Shown: positions 45,395 to 53,782 of the stretch, in pieces
Layout of the letters: each line of letters opens with the position of its first letter
Position numbering within the stretch: the stretch's first letter is position 1
Source: Terriglobales bacterium
GTDB lineage: Bacteria; Acidobacteriota; Terriglobia; Terriglobales; Acidobacteriaceae
Direction of reading: 5' to 3'
DNA length: 64,000 bases
NCBI GenBank assembly: GCA_035764005.1
Contig: DASTZZ010000111.1
Coordinates: 1 to 64,000, forward strand
The notes under the pieces: generated by a model
The model's input: only the letters and a program-made list of their open reading frames with translations
What the model was told of the DNA's origin: nothing
Database searches by the model: none
Position numbers and translations under genes: made by a program

Positions 45395-46696
45395 TTGAAT
45401 GACGAATCCAGGCATGGAGAATTCCGAGGCGAATTCAGGCACGAACATGCCGCAACTACACACGTGCTAACTCAAGATGCACACGCCCAGGCTGTAAAAG
45501 AAGACGTCTCAGGATGGCAGTTCGCGGTGTCTGCCGGCATCCTCGGCTGGGTGCTCGATGCCTTCGACTTCTTTCTGATCATCTTTCTCGTCGACACTCT
45601 GGCTAACAATTTTCACGTTGAAAAGAAAGAAATAGTCTTCACGATCACGCTCACGCTTGCCATGCGGCCCGTGGGCGCGCTGCTGTTTGGTTCTCTCGCC
45701 GACCGATATGGCCGCAAGCTCCCGCTGATCGCATGCGTCCTCTATTTTTCGACGATCACCGCCTGTAGCGCCTACGCGCCCGCTTTCTGGATCTTCGTCC
45801 TGCTGCGCGCATTGTACGGCGTGGGAATGGGAGGTTATTGGGGTATCGGCGCATCAATGGCGATGGAGAGCGCTCCGAGGCGGTGGCGCGGCGTGCTGTC
45901 GGGCCTGATGCAAAGCGGATATCCAATGGGATATTTGTTCGCGGCTGTCGCCATTGAAGCGGTGCTTCCGCGTGTGGGGTGGAAACCAACTTTTCTCTGC
46001 GGCTTCGTTCTCGCCTTAATAATCACCGCACTCACTATCAAAGCGCCAGAGCCCGCCGCATGGGTGCAGCATCGCGTTCAGACCTTCAAAGGCCTTTTTC
46101 GCGCTCTGCTGGAGCACAAAGGCAGCTTTGCCTATCTGCTCGTGGTCATGATGCTGATGAACAGCCTCTCTCACGGAACGCAGGATCTGTATCCCGACTT
46201 TCTGAAATCTGTACACCACTTATCGCAGACTACAGTTGCGCACTTGGCAATCCTGTACAACCTGGGAGCCATTAGTGCCGCCCTGATCATTGGTCACCTT
46301 TCAGAGCGCATCGGCCGTCGCTATAGTGTCATGATCGCTCTGGCCATCTGTGTTGTTGCCATTCCGGGATGGGCCTTTGGCGCAAGTGTCACGGCACTGA
46401 TGGTTGGTTCGATCGTTATGCAAGCCGGAGTTCAGGGAGCCTGGGGTGTGATCCCGGCGCACCTGGTCGAACTCTCGCCCGACTCGGTGCGAAGTCTGTT
46501 TCCCGGTCTGGTCTACCAGCTGGGAGTGCTGCTGGCATCGCCTGCGGTAAGCATCGAGTATCTGCTGCGTGATCGCCTTGGATATCGGGGCGCTCTCTGC
46601 GCCTTCGAAGGAGCAGTGATCCTGGCTCTGTTCTTCGCCTTTGCGTTTGGTAAGGAGCGGCGCGGAAAAGATTTTCGGGCTGCAACTCCGGTTTGA
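45395..46696 (+). CDS. MFS transporter, carboxylate/sialate:H+ symporter-like
   Basis: A 433-residue 12-helix transporter. The opening GWVLDAFDFFLIIFLVDTLA, the loop GSLADRYGRK and GGYWGIGASMAMESAPRRWRG are characteristic of the NanT/lactate-type SHS and related metabolite:H+ symporters. A hydrophilic His-rich leader of about 40 residues precedes helix 1, so an internal start is possible. The annotated TTG has GGAG about 11 nt upstream. It diverges from the propeller gene at 45186, with boxes 5 and 8 in the shared promoter region. The substrate is probably a monocarboxylate or sugar acid. Confidence 0.88.
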   Translation: MNDESRHGEFRGEFRHEHAATTHVLTQDAHAQAVKEDVSGWQFAVSAGILGWVLDAFDFFLIIFLVDTLANNFHVEKKEIVFTITLTLAMRPVGALLFGSLADRYGRKLPLIACVLYFSTITACSAYAPAFWIFVLLRALYGVGMGGYWGIGASMAMESAPRRWRGVLSGLMQSGYPMGYLFAAVAIEAVLPRVGWKPTFLCGFVLALIITALTIKAPEPAAWVQHRVQTFKGLFRALLEHKGSFAYLLVVMMLMNSLSHGTQDLYPDFLKSVHHLSQTTVAHLAILYNLGAISAALIIGHLSERIGRRYSVMIALAICVVAIPGWAFGASVTALMVGSIVMQAGVQGAWGVIPAHLVELSPDSVRSLFPGLVYQLGVLLASPAVSIEYLLRDRLGYRGALCAFEGAVILALFFAFAFGKERRGKDFRAATPV

Positions 46697-46797
46697 ACGC
46701 TAAGGGATAGCGCCTTCGACGCTTATCAGGCCCAGTGAGCTGCGCGAACCCAACCTCACTTAAACCCGATTCCTATAGTTACGGCACTTACCTTGAA

Positions 46798-47595
46798 ATG
46801 CTTCCAAAAATGCTGAACTTAGTACGGGTATTAACGGTTGCGATGAGTTTGCTAATCCTGTCGACAACGAGCATTGCGCAAACCGACGAAATCCAGGTCT
46901 ACGATGCCGAAATTGCTGAACCGGGCGTCTTCAACCTGATGATCCACACGAACTTCACTCCCATCGGGCGGGAAGATCCAACTTTCCCGAACGCAATTAT
47001 TCCTGACAATTCGGTCAACGGCGCCGCCGAATGGGCCTACGGAGTGAAACCCTGGTTTGAACAGGGACTCTATCTTCCGGTGTACAGCTTCAACTCAACC
47101 GGCCGCGGTGCAAGCATAAATGGTTTCAAAATTCGCGAGCTTTTCGTCCGTCCGCATGCACACGATCATAAGTTCTTCTACGGGATGAACTTTGAATTCA
47201 GCGTCAACGCTCTCTATTGGGAATCACGAAGAATCACTTCTGAAGTTCGCCCCATCCTCGGCGTGCACCTTCACCGTTGGGACCTCATCTACAACCCAAT
47301 TGTGGATACGACGTACCTCGGGGGCATAAAAGGAATGGAATACAATCCGGCAGGCCGCGTAGCCTACAATCTCTCGAATAGATGGGCTGTCGCTGCGGAG
47401 CAGTATGACAGCTTTGGTCAGCTGCGTAGCTTCGTTGCATTCGATCAGCAATTCCATGAAACCTGGGGAGTAGTTGATCGCAATGGCGGCTTTCTAAACA
47501 TCGAAACTGGAATCGGCGTGGGCTGGAGCGGGGGTGCTGACCGCGTAACTCTAAAACTAATGTTGTCCCGCGACTTGAATTCCCACTCTTACTAA
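46798..47595 (+). CDS. Exported beta-barrel-like protein of unknown function
   Basis: A 265-residue protein I cannot assign to a named family. A signal peptide (MLNLVRVLTVAMSLLILSTTSIAQ) is followed by alternating aromatic strands (GLYLPVYSFNST, FFYGMNFEFSVNALYW, WDLIYNPIVDTTYLGG, FLNIETGIGVGWSG), suggesting a small outer-membrane barrel. ATG 46798 is chosen because it begins the signal peptide. It follows the MFS gene by about 100 bp on the same strand and may be an outer-membrane partner for uptake. Confidence 0.7.
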   Translation: MLPKMLNLVRVLTVAMSLLILSTTSIAQTDEIQVYDAEIAEPGVFNLMIHTNFTPIGREDPTFPNAIIPDNSVNGAAEWAYGVKPWFEQGLYLPVYSFNSTGRGASINGFKIRELFVRPHAHDHKFFYGMNFEFSVNALYWESRRITSEVRPILGVHLHRWDLIYNPIVDTTYLGGIKGMEYNPAGRVAYNLSNRWAVAAEQYDSFGQLRSFVAFDQQFHETWGVVDRNGGFLNIETGIGVGWSGGADRVTLKLMLSRDLNSHSY

Positions 47596-47870
47596 ACTCG
47601 GCCTAATTTAACCTCCTTAGCACTACACTCGGTAACTTTCGGCGGATTATTCACAGGTCTTTGGAGCCCGAGATAAAGTCGAATACCTCACCTTCATATA
47701 CAGCTATCGCGCGGTGCACCTGCGGACAACTGAGGTTGAGAAAGAGTGTTGTTTTGATCCTAAGCTGATCAAATGAAGCACTTGGGTTTCATCTTTTTAT
47801 TTGCGACCGGCCCCATTCATCAAAGATGTTGACAGTTAGGATTTTGGACCGGCGCTCGAGCGCCGATATG

Positions 47871-48430
47871 CTATGCATTTCGTTCAGGCACATCTGCTGG
47901 TGTCGTCCGTTTCAACATCATCACAACGGTTGCAAATAGAACCGCCGGAACCCAAATCCACACCAGTTCACTTCGGAGCACGAGATATCCTCGATGAGTA
48001 AAGAAGCGCGTAGCCGATACTGGCGAAATGCGAATCGGTCTCCACGGCAGGAAATAACGGGAGTTATTGAATGGGGAGACGAACGCGACTCCAAGCCCTC
48101 CGTTCGTCATACCGTCGAGTACGCCATGACTCGCAGTGGTCAAAAACAAATAGGCGAATAGGGCAAAGTCGCTCATTGCGGTCATACCGCGCCGGACGAG
48201 TAAGGCTGCGGCTATTCCCGAGACCATGCCGGCAAAAAGCAGCGAGTGCGTGAACCCGCGATGGCCCCAGAAATCTCCGTAGTGAATACCAAAACGAAAC
48301 TCATCACATCGATATCCGGCAAAATCGAGCACAGCGCGCCGGTGACCCAAATGCGCTTAGGCATCTGCGGTCTGTAGAAGCAGCTTCCGAGGCTTAAGGC
48401 CGCAATCGCATGTGAAAATGCAGATGCCAT
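47871..48430 (-). pseudogene. Frameshifted YdjM-type membrane metal-dependent hydrolase
   Basis: The N-terminus is in one frame (MASAFSHAIAALSLGSCFY... CSILPDIDVMSF, from 48430). It continues in another with RFGIHYGDFWGHRGFTHSLLFAG to 47871. Joining them needs one extra T in a T-run at about 48297-48299, so a one-base deletion split the gene. The joined protein is the LexA-regulated inner-membrane YdjM family with its HxxxD/H-rich motifs (FSH, PDID, GHRGFTHS). An upstream in-frame ATG in the second half is not a natural start. Confidence 0.8.
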
Positions 48431-48490
48431 TGTCCCTACAGTATTTATGGCGACGTACAGTTAGGACTTATATTGGTTCGCAAAAAACTT

Positions 48491-48520
48491 CACCGACCCA
48501 GCGGAAATGCTGGGCCGGTG
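48491..48520 (-). terminator. Rho-independent terminator
   Basis: CACCGACCCAGC (48491-48502) pairs with GCTGGGCCGGTG (48509-48520) with one mismatch and a 6-nt loop. On the minus strand it is followed by AAGTTTTTTGCG. It ends the VWA/TROVE remnant whose stop is at 48545. Confidence 0.8.
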
Positions 48521-48544
48521 AGTTCAGTTCTCCCATTTCGTCTG

Positions 48545-49287
48545 CTACAGCGCACGAATGTACTCGATGACGGAATCGCTCCAGCCATCGATATTCATCC
48601 ACTTGCCGTAGCCGACACCGCTTTTGTAGCTGGCCACATTGATCATGTAAGCCTGCTTGGTTAGCGGCGCGGGCGCGACGGTTTGCGGATCGCCCTCACC
48701 ATAGCCTCGCACGCTGGTGGTGTCCGAGAAGTGCCACTGGCCATCGGTGATGACGATGATTCGGTCATAGCCGTCGCGATTGGCCGCGGCGACGGCGAGA
48801 CCGCCACGACTCCAGTTGTTCTTGGTCGCTGCCAGCGCATCGCGCAGCGCGAACCCATGTCGCGGAGGAGCTTCGTATGCTTCTCATTGAATGCGTAGAC
48901 GTTCGCCCGCTCGGCAGTCTCGCGGAGCAAAATCGCAAGCCCCGCCGCAGCCTCGAAGCGATCCATGTCGCTATTTCGGGTGAGCCGCGCCATCCACATT
49001 GAAGGACTAGTGTCCACCACCAGCGCTGTCGTTCCAAGCAGAGGAGGCTGGTTCTTCAGCGTGCGAAACATTGCCTGTTCAAGTTCGGCCTCGTGCTTGG
49101 GATCGTAGCGCGCGGCTGCAATAAAGCGAAACGGCACCACGCGATCCGTCTTCATTTCTCCCAGAGCATTAACGACCAGCTTGTCGCTGACTCCGGCCTC
49201 GCGCATATTCCGCAGGTTACGGAGCAGCGCCAGTGCGCCCAGCTTCTGCTCACGCAGTAGTCGCTCCCATGCTTCCCTTAAGGAGGG
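48545..49287 (-). pseudogene. Truncated, frameshifted TROVE/VWA (Ro60-like) protein
   Basis: The 3' part of a Ro60-type RNA-binding protein gene. The frame from 49287 reads WERLLREQKLGALALLRNL, then ALVVDTSPSMW (VWA metal site) and VYAFNEKHTKLL. A one-base loss at about 48863-48866 shifts the rest, which reads RHGFALRDALAATKNNW, IIVITDGQWHFS and ends SDSVIEYIRAL at 48545. The whole N-terminal TROVE ring is missing, and an in-frame stop precedes 49287. Both lesions together mark a pseudogene. The truncation point coincides with the break of the next plus-strand fragment. Confidence 0.8.
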
Positions 49288-49542
49288 CTAGGAGCGTCGG
49301 TAGGACGCAGCATTTCGGTCGGACCGCTTACTCATGGTGTTGTTAAGGGTGCTTCCGGTCCGTATCCCAACGGAGCGGATAATGTTCTAAGCGGTGGCTC
49401 AGTTTCCGGCGGTTGGAATACACCAGCTGGTGTTGAGGGACAGTTTGTTTTCAATGAGTCTGGAGGAGCCGTGGGTCCGAGTTTTGGCTCTCCTGGAGGA
49501 TCGATTTCATCAACGTTCTCTACATGCGGAAAGCTATTCTGA
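49282..49542 (+). pseudogene. Gly/Ser-rich 3' gene fragment without start
   Basis: An 86-codon open frame without a usable start codon. It reads like coding sequence: GPLTHGVVKGASGPYPNG, then LSGGSVSGGWNTPAGVEG and FGSPGGSISSTFSTCGKLF before TGA 49542. It looks like the C-terminus of a larger secreted or Rhs-like protein, but I do not recognise it. Its 5' end is lost at the same point (about 49282-49287) where the oppositely oriented TROVE remnant begins. Confidence 0.45.
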
Positions 49543-49557
49543 AATGATGGAGGTTCC

Positions 49558-49851
49558 GTGCCGTTGGTTGTGACGCTCGCTGTTTTGACTGCCATAGTGC
49601 TCCTTTGGCAAGGCATTTATGTCTTCAGGACCGGCACTCTCGCGCCCTTCTTTATGGATTACCGAGATATGCATCCTGGCGTTTTAGTCGGCTTCCGCCG
49701 CTGGTTAGATGGCGGGGCATATATGGTCGCGGCAGCTTGTGTAGTTTTCCTCTTGGCCTTTGCTGCAGAAAAAAGGGGATTGAGATCACTGCTTGGATGG
49801 GTAGAGAGCAACGCCGGTATGTTATTTGGCTGCTACTATTCGGCGTTGTAG
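49558..49851 (+). CDS. Small two-helix membrane protein, unknown
   Basis: A 97-residue frame. Two hydrophobic segments (VTLAVLTAIVLLWQGIYVF and GAYMVAAACVVFLLAFAA) flank a polar loop. GTG 49558 has TGGAGG 4 nt upstream. It begins 15 bp after the stop of the Gly/Ser-rich fragment on the same strand, so the two were probably co-expressed. An immunity-type partner of a lost toxin is one possibility. It lies in a decayed region and may itself be damaged at the 3' end. Confidence 0.4.
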   Translation: MPLVVTLAVLTAIVLLWQGIYVFRTGTLAPFFMDYRDMHPGVLVGFRRWLDGGAYMVAAACVVFLLAFAAEKRGLRSLLGWVESNAGMLFGCYYSAL

Positions 49852-49882
49852 GCTTACTCTATTAGCTCGACCAACTGAAATG

Positions 49883-49899
49883 CTAAATTGGTCACTGTC
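49883..49899 (+). repeat. 17-bp copy of the sequence at attachment copy 3
   Basis: CTAAATTGGTCACTGTC is identical to 57486-57502, which spans the left edge of the third tRNA-Asp fragment and the first five bases of its core. It brackets a 7.6-kb segment (TetR unit to the Aas fusion). It may mark an older or secondary integration boundary. Confidence 0.45.
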
Positions 49900-50082
49900 G
49901 GGGAGAGGACTTAATCCACCATATGACAAATGGATGCTAAACCTAGCGCGATTTGTAGGGGCTGCGTTTCTGGTTGCAATGTTGGCTTTTATGGCACGAA
50001 TATAGAAAAAGGTCGGTGGCGGGTGGCGCCGCCGAGTGCTCCTCGATAGGAACGAAGGTCTTGTCACGATACAGGACACCTG

Positions 50083-50445
50083 TTGCGTGCCAAAGGCCGG
50101 GTGGCACCAGGCACATCCTGGCTCATTTTTCCGTTTTGCTATACCCAAGCTGGGTTGCCGCGCTCTCCACCGCAGCAACCGCAACGGGGGCGCTTGCTGG
50201 GGACCGCCATTGCACGCGGGTTTCGCGGGGTGCCGATCGATGAGGCCTTGCAGCAGCCTCTAATGCTGCGCGTCTTTGGGCTCTCGCGCAGTCTTCTGCG
50301 CCGGTACTATGGGCAGCGAAACCTCCATCCCATCACGATCAGTTGTAATCGACGCAAGCCCCTTGTCGGAACGGCTCGTTCCCGTGACGTCTTCCTGCAA
50401 TCACTCGAAGAGTATCGGTTCGAGGTGATTCCCGCAGCGACATAG
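50083..50445 (+). other. Unrecognised open frame in decayed intergenic stretch
   Basis: The 678 nt from 49852 to 50529 hold no gene I can name. The best candidate is this frame, of which only the last 85 codons look protein-like (GTAIARGFRGVPIDEALQQP, RSLLRRYYGQRNLHPITIS, DVFLQSLEEYRFEVIP). The N-terminal part is low-complexity and probably not coding. It may be the 3' remnant of a small gene. Confidence 0.3.
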
Positions 50446-50524
50446 CTCTCGAACAGCGGCAGTCGCCCCTCTCTCCGTCTCCAATCTCCTTGTTTGCCTA
50501 TGTTTGCGTCCTCACATTTATTTC

Positions 50525-50561
50525 TTGACTGTAACACGCGTTACATGTAACATCTGTTACA
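50525..50561 (+). promoter_or_regulatory. TetR promoter with two abutting operators
   Basis: -35 TTGACT (50525-50530) and -10 TAACAT (50548-50553) are 17 bp apart. Two 16-bp palindromes, TGTAACACGCGTTACA (50530-50545) and TGTAACATCTGTTACA (50546-50561), lie end to end across them and stop 2 nt before the ATG. The expected transcription start is within a few bases of the ATG at 50564, so the mRNA should be leaderless or nearly so. Autorepression by the encoded TetR protein is the natural reading. Confidence 0.85.
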
Positions 50562-50563
50562 TT

Positions 50564-51142
50564 ATGCCGAGCCCTAAATCGGAGCGTCGCGCCGATCTGC
50601 TCAATGCTTCGATCGAATATCTCCTGGAAAACGGCGTCGCCGACCTTTCTCTTCGTCCGCTTGCGGCCGAAGTCGGGAGCAAGGCGAGACTGCTCGTTTA
50701 TCACTTCGGTTCCAAGGATGCCCTGCTCACGGAAGCGATGTTGGTCATTCGCGAACGACTTCAAAAGAATTTTGCCGAATCGGTAGGCAGTGACCGCGAT
50801 TGGAAGCCATCACGAGTGGTCGAGGCTTTTTGGGAGTGGGCTACTTCCAAGCAGAATCAACGCTACCTGCGGCTGTTCTTCGAGGTGCATGGGCTCGCTC
50901 TTCAAAACCCGAAGCAGTATGGCCCGTATCTCGAAGGGGCATTTACGAGTTGGGTCGAACTAATGGGGGGCGTGTTGCCGGAATCGCTGTCGCGACCAGC
51001 CCGTAGGGCACTGGCAAGCCTGGCTGTCGGAACCGTGGTGGGACTAATGCTGGATTACCTCTCGAGTGGAGATAAGAAGCGTACTTCCGAGGCCCTTGCT
51101 GAATTTGCCAGAGGCTTTGATGCACTGCTGTCAGGTGCATGA
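50564..51142 (+). CDS. TetR-family repressor
   Basis: A 192-residue repressor. The N-terminal helix-turn-helix is SIEYLLENGVADLSLRPLAAEVGSKARLLVYHFGSKDALL split over SIEYLLENGVADLSLRPL and AAEVGSKARLLVYHFGSKD, with the family's YHFGSKDAL signature; the helical ligand domain follows. ATG 50564 is used because the upstream frame would place coding sequence over the promoter and both operators. There is no Shine-Dalgarno, consistent with a leaderless message. Its stop overlaps a possible start of the oxidase gene (ATGA), so repressor and oxidase form one autoregulated unit. Confidence 0.9.
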   Translation: MPSPKSERRADLLNASIEYLLENGVADLSLRPLAAEVGSKARLLVYHFGSKDALLTEAMLVIRERLQKNFAESVGSDRDWKPSRVVEAFWEWATSKQNQRYLRLFFEVHGLALQNPKQYGPYLEGAFTSWVELMGGVLPESLSRPARRALASLAVGTVVGLMLDYLSSGDKKRTSEALAEFARGFDALLSGA

Positions 51143-51189
51143 ACCAATTTGGGAAAGAGTTGTTGTTTACCGAAAGTGAGGTTGCAGCA

Positions 51190-52665
51190 ATGATCACACG
51201 TCGTCAGTTTCTTACAGGATCGGCAGCGCTTTACCTTGGCTCGCGTGTCGCGCGCAATGCAGACGATCCCCTGGTCGTAAACGATATCCATTCACAGCTG
51301 AACAGAACGCGAGTCGATCGCGTTGTCACGCCTAAGAGCTTGAGAGAGGTTCAGGCTGCGGTTCGAGAAGCGAAGTCTCTTCGCAAATCGTTATGCATAG
51401 CCGGCGGTCGCCACGCCATGGGCGGACAGCAGTTTGGCACCGGCACTGTTCTGGTGGACATGCGGCAACTGAATCGAGTGCTTGATTTCAACCTGGAAAA
51501 GGGGACGATGGAGGTTCAGGCAGGCGCCTTCTGGCCGGGACTGATCACCGAATATCTGCGCCAGCAGGAAGGCCGAGGAGAGCAATGGGGGATCGCTCAG
51601 AAACAAACAGGTGCGGACACTCTAAGCATCGGCGGTACATTGGCGGCCAACGCTCACGGACGAGGCCTGACCATGGCGCCATTCATCAGCAACGTCGAAT
51701 CTTTCACGCTGGTGAATGCGGATGGCGAGTTAGTTATCTGCAGCCGCCGTCAGAACCCTGAGCTCTTCCGCCTCGCGATCGGAGGTTACGGCCTGTTTGG
51801 CATCGTTTGCTCAGTCACCCTGCGCCTGATTCCTCGACAGAAAATCGAACGCATCGTGGAAGTGCGTGACGTTGACGGCCTCATGAGCGCATTCGATGAT
51901 CGCATTCGCAGCGGTTTTCTGTACGGAGATTTTCAATTCGCAATCGATCCGGCGTCAGACGACTTCCTGCGCAAGGGAGTGTTCTCCTGCTACCAACCTG
52001 TCGATCCGGCAACGCCTATGCCGCAACACGTGAAGGAGCTCTCCGATGAAAGTTGGAGGATGCTGCTTTATCTTGCGCACGCAGACAAGAGCGAAGCATT
52101 TCGCCGTTATTCGGACTATTACCTTTCCACAAACGGCCAGCTCTACTGGTCAGATACTCACCAGCTCAGCTTTTATCCCGAAAACTACCACAGGGCTATC
52201 GATCAGAAGACCAACACCCGGCACGCAGCTTCGGAGATGATCACAGAGATCAATGTTCCTCGTGAGCACTTGAACAGTTTTCTCGATGAGGCACGCGACG
52301 ACTTTCGCACGAACAAGGTTGATTTGATTTACGGAACGATTCGACTCATTGAGAGAGATGATGAAAGCTTCCTGCCATGGGCAAGACAAGCGTATGCATG
52401 CACTATTTTCAATCTGCATACTGATCACACGCCGGAAGGAATAGAGCACTCCGCCGCGGCATTCCGCCGGCTGATGGACATGGCCGTGCGCCGCAATGGC
52501 ACCTACTACCTCACTTACCACCGCTATGCACGACGCGAGCAAGTGCTGGCGTGCTACCCGCAATTCCCGGAATTCCTCAAGCTCAAAAAGAAGTACGACC
52601 CAGTGGAACGGTTCCAGAGTGATTGGTATCGCCATTACACGACGATGTTTAAGGAGACAATATGA
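51190..52665 (+). CDS. Tat-exported FAD-binding oxidoreductase (VAO/aldonolactone oxidase type)
   Basis: A 491-residue flavoprotein beginning MITRRQFLTGSAALYLGSRVA, a twin-arginine signal. The FAD-binding PCMH domain shows VTPKSLREVQAAVREA, CIAGGRHAMGGQQFG (the His could hold FAD covalently, as in this superfamily) and GGTLAANAHGRG. The C-terminal part resembles aldonolactone/alditol oxidases. ATG 51190 gives the canonical Tat signal; ATG 51139, overlapping the TetR stop, is possible and would add 17 residues. It would oxidise a sugar lactone or alcohol outside the cytoplasm. The following gene overlaps it by 4 bp. Confidence 0.86.
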   Translation: MITRRQFLTGSAALYLGSRVARNADDPLVVNDIHSQLNRTRVDRVVTPKSLREVQAAVREAKSLRKSLCIAGGRHAMGGQQFGTGTVLVDMRQLNRVLDFNLEKGTMEVQAGAFWPGLITEYLRQQEGRGEQWGIAQKQTGADTLSIGGTLAANAHGRGLTMAPFISNVESFTLVNADGELVICSRRQNPELFRLAIGGYGLFGIVCSVTLRLIPRQKIERIVEVRDVDGLMSAFDDRIRSGFLYGDFQFAIDPASDDFLRKGVFSCYQPVDPATPMPQHVKELSDESWRMLLYLAHADKSEAFRRYSDYYLSTNGQLYWSDTHQLSFYPENYHRAIDQKTNTRHAASEMITEINVPREHLNSFLDEARDDFRTNKVDLIYGTIRLIERDDESFLPWARQAYACTIFNLHTDHTPEGIEHSAAAFRRLMDMAVRRNGTYYLTYHRYARREQVLACYPQFPEFLKLKKKYDPVERFQSDWYRHYTTMFKETI

Positions 52666-53648
52666 GCAATGAACGAGCTTACTCTTCGATACCGAAACGG
52701 TACTTCTGGATTCTGACGACGCTCTTCTCCTTGTTTTGTCTTCGGGTGCTTGGCCAGGTCCTGGTTGCGTTCTTCGGAGTGAAATTTCTGCCTCCAATGG
52801 AGGAATGGTTCTCGGGATTGCTGCCCTATCCCGAACTTCTGGCCAGTCAGATTTTGATCATTCTGCTTTATGGGAAAAGCTGCCTCGACTTTGCCCGAGG
52901 CTACGGATACTTTGTAACGCCGCGGAGACGACTAGGACTCAACCTGCTGAAGTTCGGATGGCTTTATCTGGCGGTAATGATCACTCGTTATGTCATTCGC
53001 ATGGCGCTCTATCCTCATGAGCGATGGACCGGCGGATCGATCCCAATCTTCTTCCATTGGGTCTTGGCATCATTTCTGCTTGTTCTAGGAAATTATCATT
53101 GGCAATCGACTGCGCAGGAACCGAAGTTGGACTCGCAGCACGGCGCCTTAGCAGCGCGTCTTCTTCTCTGGAGTCAGATTGCTATCGTGGGGCTCGGAGT
53201 TGCGATCTGGGTGTCTTATCAGCTTGCGCCATCGCTGCTGGCGCACGAGATGGGATTGCGACGTTCTCAGTTCGCCGTTCGCGTCCAAAAGCACGTCATC
53301 ATGGCAACGACGGATGGAACCCCAGTCCCAACGGAAATCTTCCATCCTCAGCATAGTGATCGAACAGCCACGATGCTTGTTCGCATTCCACTTTCCAAGT
53401 CGTTGAAGAACTCTCTTTTCACCAACGTAGTCGGCCGAATGTGGGCCGAACGCGGTTACACGGCCGTAGTCCAGGAGACGCGTCGAACAGACGAATCCGA
53501 TCGCGATCTCTATCCACTTTATGGCAAGCGTCATGACGGCATGGAAACGCTTTCGTGGATCTCAGAACAAAAATGGTTCAATGGCCAGATTGCGACTTCG
53601 GAAGCCGACACATTTCGGAGACACCAGTGGGCAATTTCCGATGAATAG
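52662..53648 (+). pseudogene. Ruined CocE/NonD-type hydrolase with N-terminal membrane domain
   Basis: The 328-codon frame has an N-terminal membrane domain with several helices (FWILTTLFSLFCLRVLG, LLASQILIILLYG, YLAVMITRYVIRMALY and others). It continues as the start of a CocE-type alpha/beta hydrolase (VQKHVIMATTDGTPVPTEIF, WAERGYTAVVQETRR, DGMETLSWISEQKWFNGQI). At the nucleophile elbow, where GxSYxG is expected, the sequence is scrambled (ATSEADTFRRHQWAISDE) and stops. Fragments of the expected continuation lie in neighbouring frames (HFGDT; AANRSISAQIEHVAS just after the stop). The catalytic Ser, Asp and His part is lost, so the product should be inactive. It is the third gene of the TetR unit. 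Confidence 0.75.
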
Positions 53649-53782
53649 GCGGCGAATAGATCGATAAGCGCGCAAATTGAGCACGTAGCAAGTTACTAAC
53701 GAGATTTGCTCCCTTAATTCATCGTGCGATCTCAGTTGGGTAGTGCCAAAATGCCAAAGATTTCCCAAAGAGGATTGAGACA

